DNA of 64,000 bases from Haliotis asinina (lineage: Eukaryota > Mollusca > Gastropoda > Lepetellida > Haliotidae): the NCBI RefSeq assembly GCF_037392515.1, contig NC_090281.1, forward strand, positions 51,314,753 to 51,378,752. Direction: 5' to 3'. Below, in pieces: positions 37,520-50,583 of the stretch (the stretch's first letter is position 1; every line of letters begins with the position of its first letter). The translations under genes and the position numbers were made by a program. A model generated the notes under the pieces. That model was not told the DNA's origin. It ran no database searches and saw only the letters and a program-made list of their open reading frames with translations.

Positions 37520-37668
37520 TTCTGGACCACACAATGCAGTGATCAACATCATGGCCATCAATCTACGCAACTGGGATACGATGAAAGGTGTCAATCAAGT
37601 CAGAGAGCCTGAATACAAGATCCCGTTAGTCGCCCCTTACGACAAGTATGGGTTGATGAAGATCATTT
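37520..37668 (-). repeat. SINE family B copy, lacking its tail
   Basis: On the + strand 'ctggaccacacaatgcagtg', 'atcaacatcatggccatcaa', 'ctacgcaactgggatacgat' and 'gatcccgttagtcgcc' are the reverse complement of the family body, ending at 'cttacgacaagtatgggttg'. The shared 3' tail is absent on the low-coordinate side. A chance 106-codon frame on the + strand runs through it. Confidence 0.85.
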
Positions 37669-38337
37669 CTAATAAGGATCTTCAGGAGTTCGCAGCGTCT
37701 GTTATGGCTATGTTATTGTGTCGGTGCTCCTGTGCGGCTCCAGAGCTGAACATTCTTGTACCTCGAAATCATAAACACAGATCTAGTGATTCCAAGTTGT
37801 CACCTGTATTTTTACCACTGTCTTAAGGGAGGTCAACGAGGATTAGTAAACAAGATGTTGATCGTTGGTTGTGCAATACTCTAAATGTTCTGTGTAAAGT
37901 GATATAGACATATATACACACATGAGTTGCGATTGATCATACGACGCCGACACAACGTTACCTGGCGTACACCTGAACATGTGGGATCATCACGAAATGT
38001 ACACTGCTCGTGAAACACGACACCGTGGAGAGGAAACATACATGCAAAACCCACCACGGTCTGTCTTCTCCTTGTGTAGGCAATACCCACATGTCGATCT
38101 AATACCACCATCTAAACACTGTCCATTTTTTCATATCGAACTTTAAGTGCAAGTTGTAATGGAGATATTCAATATCACTGTCAACACGGTCTGTGTACGC
38201 GCATCGCTGTATACGGGTAGTGAAAACTAGTGCACTTCCTTATAATAAGAGATCTAGATGAATGAGTAACTCTGGTGAGATGAGACGTTATGTGATTTGA
38301 CGTCGCGTAAAGTGTGTGTCAGACCAAGTAGGCGATC
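37669..38337. other. No supported feature
   Basis: No recognised exon or repeat. Confidence 0.45.
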
Positions 38338-38480
38338 AGTGAGTGGGTGGGTGAGTGAGTGAGTTGGTGGGTGAGTGAGTGAGTGAGTTGGTGGGTGGGT
38401 GAGTGAGTGAGTGAGTGAGTGAGTGAATAGGTAGGTGGGTGGGCGAGTGACTGGGTGGATCTGAGTGAGTGAGTGAGAAC
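38338..38480. repeat. (GAGT/GGGT)n microsatellite
   Basis: Degenerate GTGA, GGTG and GAGT units. The minus-strand frame reads a Ser-Leu-Thr-His repeat and is not a gene. Confidence 0.93.
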
Positions 38481-38821
38481 GGATGGGTTTCAAACATGTT
38501 TTACCAGTGTTCTTTGTCTGTTAGGGCGTAGGACAACTCCGATGAACTTCACACATTACTGTTCCTATTGGAACCGCTTTACGGACATTTTGTCAAGTCA
38601 GGCTTTTAATCACTTGGCTTCTAACGCTTAACACACACAGACAAACGCTGGAACGCGGCACTTAAGAAGTCACTCACTATGTCGAAGATTTTGCACTGTT
38701 AGTTTTGATAGAAAATTTCAAAATTAACAGGTTTTATTCATAGATAATGCGTTCATTGAACTTTTTCCCGTAAAGAAAGTTTTCAACTTTACAACTCCTC
38801 ATTTCGTTGTTCTGGTGACCC

Positions 38822-38885
38822 ACGCCGCGATTTTGCTAGAATATTGCTAATAGCGGCGTGAAACTAAACTCACTCACTCACTCTC
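38822..38885 (+). repeat. SINE 3'-tail fragment
   Basis: 'cacgccgcgattttgctaga', 'atattgctaatagcggcgtg' and 'aaactaaactcactcactca', followed by a second shorter copy of the end ('cgtgaaactaaactcactc') at about 38887. Confidence 0.85.
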
Positions 38886-38909
38886 TCGTGAAACTAAACT
38901 CACTCTTTC

Positions 38910-40305
38910 GTAGTTTTATACATCTGACTGGAATGTAAAGTTCCTGTCGAGAAAACCTACATCCATTCATGGTCAATCAAAGGGGCAACCGCGGGCGCCA
39001 TTTAGCCAATTTGATTACAGCCAATCCATTTAGCCTTACATTTTGTACCCACCCCCGACTCGTGTCTCCGTGCTTTGTGAAAAGAGCACCGAGTCCAGCT
39101 CAAAGTTAAAGGTTAGATCGGTAAACACGGAACACTGGATTGACTGGGAAAGGGCAGCCCTCACTTCTCAGCAAACAAAAAAGTTAAGGTGAAAATAAAA
39201 GACGGTGTCTCACATTACACGAAACTGTATCACTTTCTTGTGACTGGACAAGACCACAACGTGACGAGTACGCTACTGTGTGTCCACAACATGAGACAGA
39301 TGACACATCAGATGCTGACAGAGGGACAAGCAACCCGTCCCAGGACTTCCTTTCACAAGGGCTGTTCCGAGCGTAACTTGACTTCGACCTCAGACAGCAA
39401 TAAGCAAACAAGTTAGTTATATGAAGTAGATGACATTGCCCGAGAGGCTGTGATCAGTATGACTCGAACAAATAAACACTGGCGCCATGTCCAAGACGGT
39501 ATTGAAAAGGTGTTTTAATTCAATTGTCGGGAAGCTGAATTAAACTGTTACTGTGTTTCACACCCGACGTGCGTTATCGCGCCAAGTCCTCTTGCCGAAA
39601 AGGGAGAAATGGGTTTGTAGGATCAGGGTCCCAGTCAGATGGCCTTTATGGCAGACTTCCCTTTATGAGTATGTGCTGAGGTGATGCGAGGACGTTGAGA
39701 AAAGGGTGTGCATTTCATCCTTCAGAAGTGAAGGAGGCTGACCCAGGGAGACGGTGGTCTCCTAAATGCATGGACGAGAGCTAGCACGGGTGGTATTCCG
39801 AAATCAGACCTCTGTGGGGAGCGGCTAGGGAGAGGGTGGTGAGGCAGTGTTCTAGGTACAAGCATGCATAAACGTGAGGGACTGCCAGGCAGAGTATGGT
39901 GTGGATTTCACCCCCAGAGACTATACTGGGAGGGTTTGAGTGCTGCGGCGAGACGTGAAAATGGCATGACACATCCTGACAGAGAAGTGGGGTGACGTAG
40001 GATTCTGTCTTATTGAGACAATGGGGATCGTTTACTCCTAAACGGGACATTTCGACATCTTGGAAACGTGAAGTGGGCCAAGGCCATCTTGAACAACTGC
40101 TTTTTGCTGAAATGCAACAGAAGGCATTCAACATGGTACACGAGATAAAAAATACCCAACAAAACTCCTTGTACAAATACTCCAACTATTGCTTATAAAT
40201 CAATTATAAAATGGTCACATTTACTCACAGACACCAACCCCACCCCACCCTTCCTCCAGAAAAACCATCATCAACAGAAAACATACAAGTAATAGACTCA
40301 ACGAA
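38910..40305. other. No supported feature
   Basis: A 134-codon frame (39781-40185, -) lacks splice support or motifs, and its antisense is equally plausible. I do not call a gene. Confidence 0.45.
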
Positions 40306-40355
40306 ACAAAAAACCCAAACAAACAAAAACCCAAACAAACAAAAACCCAAACACT
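40306..40355. repeat. (ACAAACAAAAACCCAA)n
   Basis: Three copies of an A/C-only unit of about 16 bases ('acaaacaaaaacccaa'). Confidence 0.9.
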
Positions 40356-40735
40356 CCACGCACAACATTTTCAACTTCCATTTTATCAACTTTCTGTCGA
40401 GTAATACTTCTGAAGTCATTTCAGCTGAACTATTGAGTTGCCCTTTTATGTGTCCGAGCCACCGGTGGGGCAGACATCATCATTATTTGAAAGTGTTTAT
40501 AAACACAAGACCACGCCCTAGTTAGAATCGTAGAATCCACTCTGCTTTAGGCATTGGAATGCAGTGTTGTAGTCCTCCATACGGACGGTAATTTATATTT
40601 CACTGTTGGAGAAGCTTAACATGCTGGGTAGTCGACACTGTAACCCTGTATAAAGTCTATTATTTTCCTCTTTTTTCATGATACCCAATTAATGCAGTAT
40701 GTTATAGAAACTCTTTCTCAAATTCATGTATTCCC

Positions 40736-40805
40736 CAAACAAACAAACAAACAAACAAACAAAAACCCAACCCAAACCAAACAAACAAACAACCCCCCAC
40801 CCCAC
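40736..40805. repeat. (AAAC)n with C-rich end
   Basis: CAAA units, a short 'aacccaacccaaacc' block, more CAAA, then a CCCCACC run. Confidence 0.9.
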
Positions 40806-42890
40806 CACCCCAAAGTTTGTAAATAAAAGACATAAATGCGAACGCTTACAATTATGATATTTCATTTGAACATGCATGAACGCTTACAATTATGAGATTT
40901 CAGATTTTCGAAACTTGCGTGTCTTTTGCTGTTCAGTATATAGGATTCTAAAATTATTTACATACTTTATTTACTTGTTCTATAGATTTGCTAAAGTTTG
41001 CACGCAAGTCTATCCACATACCAAACAAGTATGCACTACGACAGCCCTCTATAGGGGCTCATATCCCAATCCTCAGCTTATCCCGATCCAATTCTCCATC
41101 TACGGGGCTTATCCGGATAGGATGACCGTGTCATATACGTATGAATGTATGTCCATCTTTCCGGACAAAACCGGTGTCACAAGATTAACGAATTTCGAGT
41201 GGTCAAACATTATCTGCTGACCACGAAACGCATAAAGCATAGCTATTAGTTTCAAGTAAGTATTTGGCACAACATGGTGCCCGACTACCCTTTTTGTATC
41301 ACGTCGGTTTATTTGAGACATTAGTGCGGACCACGTTTGGCTACGAATCTGTGCTGGTTTCATTTATCAACCTGTCTGCGCATGTCTTCAACGGGATGTC
41401 TCAGTGACTGTGATGACTTGATCAACTAGAAAAGGATGGGTACAGCAGGGGTGCTGTTTCTTCCCCTGCATTATTGCGTTGTTTATTGCTATTACACTAC
41501 TGTAACGAGTAGAAAGGCAGGGTATTACATCAATTAGATGTTTGTGGGAAACTATTAAACCATATTACCGTGAAGACTGTTCAACAATGAACTTTAACAG
41601 TATTCATGATATCATACTGTTTTATAGCCATAAAAAAGATTTAGGAGAATCGTTTTTTGCAAATATTTCCCATAATGTCATAAATATTGAGTTTAAAAAA
41701 AGCAACTATTTAAAACTCAATTCTGATGTAAAACTATACGTTTAAACCTTGCATAAAACAACTGAAATAAATTATACACTCTCTATGGCGTAGAAATAAT
41801 GGTAGCGGGTGCAAAATTGAATTTCCCTTAAATCAACATATATCCACATCATATTGTGCTGATGTGGCCAGCATGTATAGTTTTACATTAATTTAGAAAC
41901 GTTACACCATCCTGAAACGGATGGGTAGACCTCATATGTGTTAAAGATAGGCGTGGACCCAACGTGTCTTCTAATATTTATGAGCCCATGCATTTTAGAT
42001 ATCAAATGTTTTTTATCAGAATGATTGTTTTGAACGCCCTGACAAATGTTTAATGTTCCTAAGTTAACAACACCTGTCCTTACCTAGTAAAGCATTACAT
42101 TTCAATTAAATGATGAATACTGCATCCGATATCATTACAGTAGGCTGGGACCATCGGGGTGGAAGATATATTCAAAAGTATCAAGCGAGTCAGCGCCATA
42201 CGTTATATTGTGAAACTTGCACATAATGATAGGACTATCAGTGTTACACCAATTGTAGTGATGCTGTTGACGGATCAGGGGGTGTTGAAAAGGGACTATC
42301 ATCTTTCGGTGTCATTTCCAAAACATATCCTTTAATGAAACAAACCATATCGTGGCGATCATTCTGATAAAAAAATTACACCTCGAATTCAGTTTGACTA
42401 TGTTGGGGAAATACATTTCAGTTGTAAAGATAAAAATGAGAAAAAAAACTAAAATAGCTACCGTCAGTACAAAAGAATACAGAGTCTAGACTATACTCAG
42501 AATAAAACCATCAGGTGTAAAAAAACAGAATAGCTGTGAACATTATATGAATTGACCTCACAAAGGTATTTCAGATATCTCTCAATGTGGAGTAGCAGAG
42601 TACCTCAGAGTGAGTGAGTGTAGGTTTACGCTTTACGTTTTATAGATGTCAGATCGACACCATGTCACATGTACTTCGAATAACAGAGTAACGTTTTGTC
42701 AAAAGTACATGTGATACTGCAGAATCATTTAACTAAACCTGTTATGTAGACAGGCAAGTCAATGAGGTGAGGTGGGACTCGTACAACAACAACTTCTCTG
42801 CGTGACATTCACATGTTGGTGTGATGAACATCGAGGAGAGTTATGTGGATATACATGTTCTGTAATATTGATATGAACGACGCTTCGGTG
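40806..42890. other. No supported feature
   Basis: Chance open frames of up to 114 codons (40876-41220, +) without motifs. Near 42602 'gagtgagtgagtgtaggttt' may be a decayed SINE tail. Confidence 0.4.
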
Positions 42891-42921
42891 TAGCTACTAG
42901 CTACTAGCTACTAGCTACTAA
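42891..42921. repeat. 7-bp (TAGCTAC)n repeat, four copies
   Basis: Four perfect TAGCTAC units. The unit contains the palindrome TAGCTA, so the tract has some self-complementarity. Confidence 0.95.
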
Positions 42922-44261
42922 CATCGTCATCATGCAAGCAACAATTATCACGGTATCATAGATACGTTTCCTCAGATGGCACATTTAACAGTCTTATGAT
43001 ACACTTTAACACGGGTTAAACATTTTCCACTCCATAACCTGCATACAAAGAGTCATGGCACTAATATTATAATCTGTAGTGTTGTTTAGGTAAGTTCTGT
43101 CAGAGTGGTTCTTGCAGCTTAGTCAGCATGTTATCGCAATATGCTTGCCTATTCTGGATCCAACAATGCGCAAATAAAAATATACAATATCAGATGTCAG
43201 ACGTCCCTACCCTTCAGTGGGTGTGTTGTCCTACTTTGCAGTAAAACAAAGTTTTCACTCTGTGTAATATAAACATCTTAATATGTCGATGCCAGTAACA
43301 AGAAAGAAAGAAGGGTATCCATTCTTGCTCAGTACCCATGGGAAACCAGTATGTTTGACGTATTTAAACCACTAAGATTGTTTCTTTGCTTTTCGCCCAT
43401 TCTCTACCCGTATGCTCGTTTTGGTAGTTTTACAAAGCCCTGACCTACCCGATTCCCGACTTGACGCCGTGATCTACCAGGGGTAGCTACCCAATTTGGC
43501 GACACTAACCGCCAAACCAAACACAATTGCCAAATACAGAAAGACGATACCATGTCAAGCCAATTTAAAATATTTTCTTTTTCCTCAAGTTAGCGACTTT
43601 GGGTCGGTAGTCAGTCATCTTGGCAGTCTGCTTGGCCGTGACAATGTTCCCGTATTGACAATAAACAGGGCCGATCACTAACGCTACAATGGACAGGGAG
43701 GAATTTAGGGGACATGGCTTCAAGATATAACAAAGTGGCGGCAGGCTGGGTTGACTCGATCAACACTGCGTTACACCATGGCAGGTGCCGTCGAGGCAAG
43801 TTACTGTATTAAGGAAATCATGTTTGGTTTTCGACTTGAAGGTTTCAGCCATTTTTTCTTGCCGGGTATCAGAAGCTTTGCCTGTCAGCGAGTTTGCTGT
43901 TTGGATTAAAGTTAATTAGGTAAGACCGAAGGATATGGTTTCAGTTCTGTCGATTTGAACTCATTGTTGCTGAACATATCAACGCGGTATTTTGAAAGTC
44001 TATACCCTTACACCCGTGTTGACGCCGTGACCGTTTATGCACGAGTTTAAAAATAACTAAAATGATTATGTAAATATTTCCAAATGATTTCAGTGTTATT
44101 TAGTGATGACTGGTTGAAGTTAAATTAAGAGTTTAAATGTTTGGTTCAGTAATCCATATAGAACAGAAGTGTAAGTCTTGAACAGTGATGTTCTAGTTCT
44201 TTTCCTGTTCTAAGATGTAAGACTATAAATTAATTTAAATATTGATGCTTTTTGGTCACGA
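42922..44261. other. No supported feature
   Basis: No recognised exon or repeat. A short decarboxylase-like N-terminus at about 43689 was examined and rejected. Confidence 0.45.
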
Positions 44262-44322
44262 TATGGTTGAAATATTGCCAACGTGACATTAAATTTCAAC
44301 TCATTCACTCACTCAATCACTC
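44262..44322 (+). repeat. Diverged SINE 3'-tail fragment
   Basis: 'gatatggttgaaatattgcc', 'aacgtgacattaaatttcaa' and 'ctcattcactcactcaatca' follow the SINE 3' pattern with several changes. Confidence 0.55.
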
Positions 44323-44548
44323 CTTAGAACATTCTTTAAAGTCTCAAAGATCGTCTCTCATGCAGATCTTTATCAAAGGTAACATTGTCCTCATATTTAC
44401 ATGATCGCTATATTGACGGGTGTCCTCGATAGGACATGCTTACCTTATCGCAAACACCCGGTGTCATCTATTTGTCAGGTCAAATGGAATCTGATAGTCA
44501 AGACCGGGTATTATTTTGCTCTGACCTTTAATATTACTATTTTTCATG

Positions 44549-44581
44549 TACATACATACATACATACATACATACATACAT

Positions 44582-44638
<57 letters not shown>

Positions 44639-44663
44639 TACATACATACATACCTACATACAT

Positions 44664-44696
<33 letters not shown>

Positions 44697-45010
44697 TACA
44701 TACATACATACATACATACATACATACATACATACATACATGCATACACACACACATACATACATACATACATACATATATACATACATACATACATACA
44801 TACATACATACCTACATACCTACATACATACATACATACATACATACCTACATACATACATACATACATACATACATACATACATACATACATACATACA
44901 TACATACATACATACATACATACATACATACATACCTACATACCTACATACCTACATGCATACATACATACCTACATACATACATACATACCTACATACA
45001 TACATACATA
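44549..45010. repeat. (TACA)n microsatellite, 460 bp
   Basis: Long TACA tract with CA blocks at about 44598-44632 and 44681-44696, plus scattered ACCT variants. Both strands stay open for over 100 codons (Thr-Tyr-Ile-His or Met-Tyr-Val-Cys repeats), which is a repeat effect. Confidence 0.98.
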
Positions 45011-46611
45011 TCAGAGGACGGAAGAAACAGTCTGTTATACCTTAAAGAATAGCTTTATATTGATATATTAATAGATCCATCACCATGACAACTAATAGCA
45101 GCTCATGTGCATACAGTCCATTAGTTTCCTATTACAACCAGGGTCAATGTTTTCTCAAACTAGACTCATATGTTCCTCTGGGGCTTTTGGAAACAGATTT
45201 TAAATCTGGCATCTCCTCGATAAACTATAATTGCCATCATCAAATAAGTCCTAAACATTTCATGAAACCCAACCCCAAAGGACTGTAAATGAACTCTCAC
45301 GCCGTTGTATTCTTGACATGTCTAACATCATGGAAAACTGGATCATTGCAAGTTTACAAGTTTACACTTTCACCAAGATCAATTATACTAATCTCATATC
45401 ATAAATAGAAACAGATAATGCATCTGGAAGTCATCGATATAATAAAACTGTGATCGTGTAAATAAAGTATTTATGTTGTGGTTAATCGAACACCGAGTTT
45501 GGTCATCGTCCCTATATGGTGGAAATTCTTTTCTGAGTTTAGATAGAAACAACGACCGACATAAGCTAACAGCTTACCGGCAACAGCAGGAGGAACGATC
45601 AGTTATGGTAACAGCTTAAGAGAAAGAATCGTTTACTTATTAGATCAAAAGATAAACGAATGCTGAGACGAGTCACGTAGGTCTCCTGGGCGGAATTGTT
45701 CCTGTGACATTGAGCGCACGGTCATGTATCATACACTCAGTTATATTCAGCGATGATATTGTGCCTCGTTCTTTTGGCATGTAGTCTTGGATGTCCTGTA
45801 CATGTTATCCACCTTGTTCCAAAGACACAGCTAACAGCTGTCAGTGCATATATTTAATCCGTCGGTCTTCAGATATCACGATGTTAATCCATATAGTTAG
45901 TGCTGATCCCCAAATTGAAACTGAAACATTAATCGGAATCAGTCAGTAAAAGAACTAGAGATGAAACCAACCAACAAACAACAAAGAAATATGAAGTAAC
46001 TTACAGATCTATATAAAATTGACTAATTTCACAAATCAGTACAATGGTAGAACTACAGTACAAAACAGAGTGAGGGTGCAACCTCAGATGCAGTACTATA
46101 GAACAGGAGTGATTATAGTAATAAAGAATCTGACTTGTGAAATATACAGGCCCAGGCAGGATATATGATCCTAACATACAATGCTGGTCTTCTGGTAGTT
46201 GAAGATGTAATGCGAGGCAATAGTTAGCTGTCCTTATATGCACAAAATTAAGTAGCTAAAAATTCTTTAACTTTCTGTGGTCAGAACACAATGGAAGCAA
46301 AGACAAAAATCTTGAAGAGGACCAAGAAGTTTCAGTTGGACGATGTTTCAGCCTGAAATTAAACACTAGTGTAACGTGATAAAACGTGACATCTCCTCTT
46401 CCTGTGAAGACTGAAAAACTGTTCCATGAGTTGGGGGGTAATAGTTTCAGTTTTCTGGGACTCCAAGTGATTCCTGCATGTTTACTGCCTTCTGATGCCA
46501 GACCGTTTAATGGAAATATCACGCTAACCCGCTCACGTCTACGTCACCTGCACGACGCTAGCAATGATAACGTCATAATGTGTCAATGTGTGTTGTTATG
46601 TACGCACTGAA
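45011..46611. other. No supported feature
   Basis: Unique-looking sequence with chance frames only (up to 88 codons). No exon or repeat recognised. Confidence 0.45.
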
Positions 46612-46671
46612 CATCGTCCATATGCTCCAGACTTGGCACCCTCATATTCCCTCCTTTACCGAACTAAAATT
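46612..46671 (+). pseudogene. Mariner-like transposase scrap
   Basis: The + strand reads HRPYAPDLAPSYSLLYRTKI. This matches the mariner C-terminal signature H-P-P-Y-S-P-D-L-A-P-S-D, in which the final Asp is catalytic. Here Tyr stands at that Asp position. No flanking transposase sequence or inverted repeats are readable. Confidence 0.5.
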
Positions 46672-46867
46672 GTCTGGTATGCTTTATACAAAAATGATGC
46701 AACATTTCTGTCATGGATGACCTTTTCACCACCATGCGGCAGTTCGGTACACCTGTAGGATATATTTAAGACAATTAGGTTTTTACGAGATTGCAAGTTC
46801 CTGGAACAGGTGCGTAGAATGAATGATCTGACCTAAATATGTCAGTAAATTGATATTGGAACATAAC

Positions 46868-46922
46868 ATCGATCACTGGTTTGTCCGGTCCAAATTCGAT
46901 TATTGGCAGATCACGAGCTGGA
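46868..46922 (+). repeat. SINE family B internal fragment
   Basis: 'cgatcactggtttgtccggt', 'ccaaattcgattattggcag' and 'atcacgagctgg' match the middle of family B with several changes. Confidence 0.65.
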
Positions 46923-47329
46923 CTGATTGCAAAACATCGAAACAAATAAACTGGCATCGGCTCTTAAATCATTATGTTGATGGGTCATTGTCAGACATTT
47001 GAGTAATACAAGTAAAATGAACATCTCTCAGAAACATGAAATTTTACACAGCTGCTTTGTCATGAATGTTTTAGGGAAAATAGCAATATGTGGACAGTGG
47101 TGAAACAACAGATTCCTTGAACAGGATTTGAACATCGTACTTTCGATTCACAAGGTTTGTCTGTTTGTAGTTTAACGCGGCAGTATTCAGTGAATACTGC
47201 ATTCAGCAAATCATGCAGACTTCCTTCGCATTTTATTTTGAATATCATGTCGTTTTTCTATAATTTAGACGTTTTTGTTATAACAAATATTTTGTAAAAT
47301 TACCTTGTGAATACCAGAGATGAAGCAAT

Positions 47330-47466
47330 AGTGGAGTCTGGACCAGACAATCCAGTGATCCACATCATGAGCATCGATCTACGCAGTTGGGAAACGTTGG
47401 CGTGTGTCAACCACCTCAACGAACCTGACACCCAAACCACCTAGCCGCCTCGTCCACAAGCATTGG
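47330..47466 (-). repeat. SINE family B copy
   Basis: On the + strand 'gtggagtctggaccagacaa', 'tccagtgatccacatcatga', 'gcatcgatctacgcagttgg' and 'agccgcctcgtccacaagca' are the reverse complement of the family body. The shared 3' tail is missing. Confidence 0.82.
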
Positions 47467-48165
47467 TTGTTAAATACCAGTGCTATGATTTGCACGGTCA
47501 TTCCCATTGGACGATAACGCAATGTTTAGCTTATAAACTGCCGCTCTGTTAGCATATGTACGGTGTGGTATTGCAGACGGATGCCTTCAAGCTATGTTAA
47601 AAAATTAATGACTACATTTCCTTGAAGTCTATGTTTCATTGTGTAAACAGCCCTTGAATATACCTACAACAAACACTATGAATACATAATATGCATGGGT
47701 GATCGGTAAAGGGACATTGCTCTCAAGTAGAGAAATGTGTAAGTGATTTGAATACCGTGAAGCCATGATGTAACATACATATCTCGAGATGTCAGGGTTT
47801 TCGATTCAGAAGTTTATGCATATAGGCTACAGAATGAAATACTCCCGAAACGAAAAGGTCTTCTCAACCGATTATTGTGTATCATAAAATTAGATTGATT
47901 AGCAGAGGCATTCAAATTCCGAATGGGACTAAAATCCCCCCAAAATCTAGAATCTGTACTTTACGGAGAAAATGTAATTCCAAACATGTGCTGTATCTGT
48001 TCCCTTACGCTTACGTTCTATTTAACCTTTTGACCACTTTCCAAGTGACATTGTGTATTCATCGTGTAACTTTCGGCTGTTTGAGCCGAGCCAGTTTTCA
48101 CTTGTCAGAGGGATACACAAAGTCGGTAACCTTGGCTACAAAGTTTCATTTTTCCATTTTGTAGA
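47467..48165. other. No supported feature
   Basis: At about 47908-47932 'aattccgaatgggactaaaa' resembles a segment near 48237. Otherwise nothing is recognised. Confidence 0.4.
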
Positions 48166-48262
48166 GATCGCGGTGGCTGAGTGGGTAAGATCGTTGACTT
48201 GGTATGGTGGCATTAGATGATGCCTCTGACAGCATTTACGAATTCCGGATGGGACTCAACCC
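48166..48262. repeat. tRNA-like element, possibly two opposed SINE heads
   Basis: The + strand has an excellent A-box region ('gcggtggctgagtgggtaag') of tRNA-Ser/Leu type. The T-arm-like sequence near 48238-48258 ('ccggatgggactcaaccc') reads as a B-box only on the minus strand. No single normal tRNA can form, so this looks like a rearranged tRNA-derived SINE. Confidence 0.45.
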
Positions 48263-49639
48263 TAAAGTGTACTAGAAGCAGTATTTACTACAACATTGTA
48301 ATCCAAAATATACGATATATTATATTGGAACACTTTCTACATTCAATTGTGTGTCGTGTGAACATAACACTCATAAAATGGTGAAGTGAAAGTGTGTAGT
48401 GTGGCGTCGTATACCAATCCGATATACCAGTATTATGTCAGTTATATATTGGTAGGGCAGTGAGATGCCATGCTGCAGTACTCTGACACGACCAGTTCTC
48501 TCACCCTTAGGCCGAGCACCAGGCAAGGTATCAACAAGCATCCCATGTTAAAGTCGTTTGGTAGAACGGGGACGGTTGTCTATCTATGGAGCTTCCCTTC
48601 TCCGGAAGTTCTTTCCATCAAACCACAAAAGCGGCCCTACACCTACTCATTCGATGCCTACATACTTTAGTATTCAATAGATACCTTCACTAAATAGTTG
48701 GTCTCGCGACCTTCTACGTTAATGATTACTGACAAACTACTACAAACGAAATGAGACGAGGAGCTCCAAAACAGAGCAAAAGAATTCTTTATAGATAATT
48801 ACTTAAGACGATATTCATTTCAAACGTTAAGTCATGCATGAATCTGTATACAAAGTGTGAAACAAACCATTTTCGATTAATATAAATGCTTGGTTTGAAG
48901 ACGAAATCAATACCAGCTCTGCGAGGTCTCCCCGGCGACTTAGCGGGGGAGTTGGCGGACTCGGGTACACTAACAGTTACAGAAATTGCTCTCGAATACA
49001 AAAGACAGAGAATATAACTGTCAGCGAATTACAGTTACATATATTATCGGAGAACCCCTGCGGTGAAATGTACAAGTAATGACTATCATTCAACGGAGTC
49101 AACAGACTTGTCAGAGCCGTTATCTACATGCAATACGATCTACATGATGGCCCCATGGCAGTGACCCCACCTATACATTGTGTGGTAAAACACCCATAAG
49201 CTTAAGGTTTGCTAAGATTTTATTTGATTTTATTTACATGATAATCAAATCAGTGTGAAAAATGCCCAGTGCGTCATCGTGAGTGTAATGCTTATTTCAA
49301 AAGTGATTTACTTGGCATACTTCGCTGAAATGGGTATTGTCAAAGACTTGGTGTAATGTTTCGGACAAGGCATACAGTTCATGTGAAGTGCACAGCGGTC
49401 TCTATCGTTGCTATGTGTAATGTCTGTGATGCTCTGAACGTTCCGATAATGTATCAGTCGTGTTTGAACGTGTTGTGAAATGAGCAAGAAAAGCAGGTAC
49501 AATGATTAATGTGCTTAAGTGAAATGAGTTACGCTCGGTGTGCTTTTATGAATGCCACTATACGGAGATAGGTAGGTTTCTTGTAGATTATCATACGACT
49601 TGACATATAACAGCTGAAACATACATACTGAAAACAGGA
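48263..49639. other. No supported feature
   Basis: No recognised exon or repeat. Confidence 0.45.
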
Positions 49640-49790
49640 CTTATTTTCAGGTGCCTGGGATCTCCCCAGGCACCTTCATCTGAACCCCGGGTCGATTCCC
49701 GACATGGATCCATTCCTCTGTCTACCATGGTACGTGCGTGGTATAATCCATGCTTGTGAAAACTGAAGGACGTTAAACGTTTTTTTAGAT
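49640..49790 (+). repeat. tRNA-derived SINE, third type
   Basis: 'gaaccccgggtcgattcccg' is a near-perfect B-box, followed by 'acatggatccattcctctgt' and an end 'aaactgaaggacgttaaacg'. The body differs from families A and B and the shared tail is absent. The head contains a small palindrome, 'ggtgcctgg' and 'ccaggcacc', at 49651-49673. Confidence 0.6.
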
Positions 49791-50200
49791 ACATGTCCAT
49801 AAATTATATATTATCATTTTAATGCATAACTACCACAAGAGTCCAGCATTCCATAGAACACACACCGATCCTGGACAGTAGACTCTTTTACACTGTCATG
49901 CAGTCAAACAGTTTTAAAAAATACGGAATCAAATTTTAAGTACTAAAATATTTTGTCCAGAGTCAGACACGTGATATGTAAACACTGTATTTGAATCACG
50001 TCTTATTTATGTACATATTGTGTAGGACTTAGTGAGCATAACTTGTGGCAGTGTAAACATATTGATAGGACGCTGTGTTGATGATATCAAGGCTCCATAT
50101 GTGTTGTTCACAATTGGACGTTTTATAGTACTAGTTGATTTGACACATGTTGTCCGTAAGATAAAACGATGTCAATTTTGTTTTCAATTTTAACCACCAT

Positions 50201-50361
50201 AGTGAGTGAGTTAGTTTAGTTTTACGCAGCTTTTAGCAATATGACAGCAAAATCACGCCGGGAGACACCAGAAATTGCCTTCACTCTTTGTACCCATGGG
50301 AAAAATCGAACCCGGGTCTTCGGCGTGACGAGCGGACGCTTTAACCTCTGGGCTGCCGCCC
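50201..50361 (-). repeat. SINE family A, full length
   Basis: GAGT units, 'agttttacgcagcttttagc', 'gggagacaccagaaattgcc', 'aaaatcgaacccgggtcttc', 'ggcgtgacgagcggacgctt' and 'taacctctgggctgccgccc'. Head, body and tail are all present in reverse complement. Confidence 0.92.
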
Positions 50362-50583
50362 AAGCACTTTAGGACAAAGTATCCATACAGACTGTAACGA
50401 GCTAATTGTTACAACCACACACGTAGATTCTACTCGTTTGTCAAAAAATAAGCGACCGAGTGAACTGTGACCGTGAGTCTCGCGCCAAGCAGCTTTAAAC
50501 CAAGAAAATCGACAAACGTGTTTACTGTAATGTAAGAGTAACCTAACAGTAACACACTGCCTCCCTCAGTACTCCATCATATG

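Noticed and set aside
37506..37826. 106-codon frame (+) with an apparently ordinary composition
   Set aside because: The first half is a reverse-complemented family B SINE.
39781..40185. 134-codon frame (-)
   Set aside because: No motif, and the antisense frame looks equally plausible. Chance is likely at this length in 64 kb.
43689..43735. MDREEFRGHG peptide (+) resembling the start of aromatic amino-acid decarboxylases
   Set aside because: Only about ten residues match, a stop follows at once, and no splice donor or further homology is seen.
44401..45052. Long Thr-Tyr-Ile-His open frame (214 codons)
   Set aside because: It is the translation of a (TACA)n microsatellite, and the opposite strand is open too.
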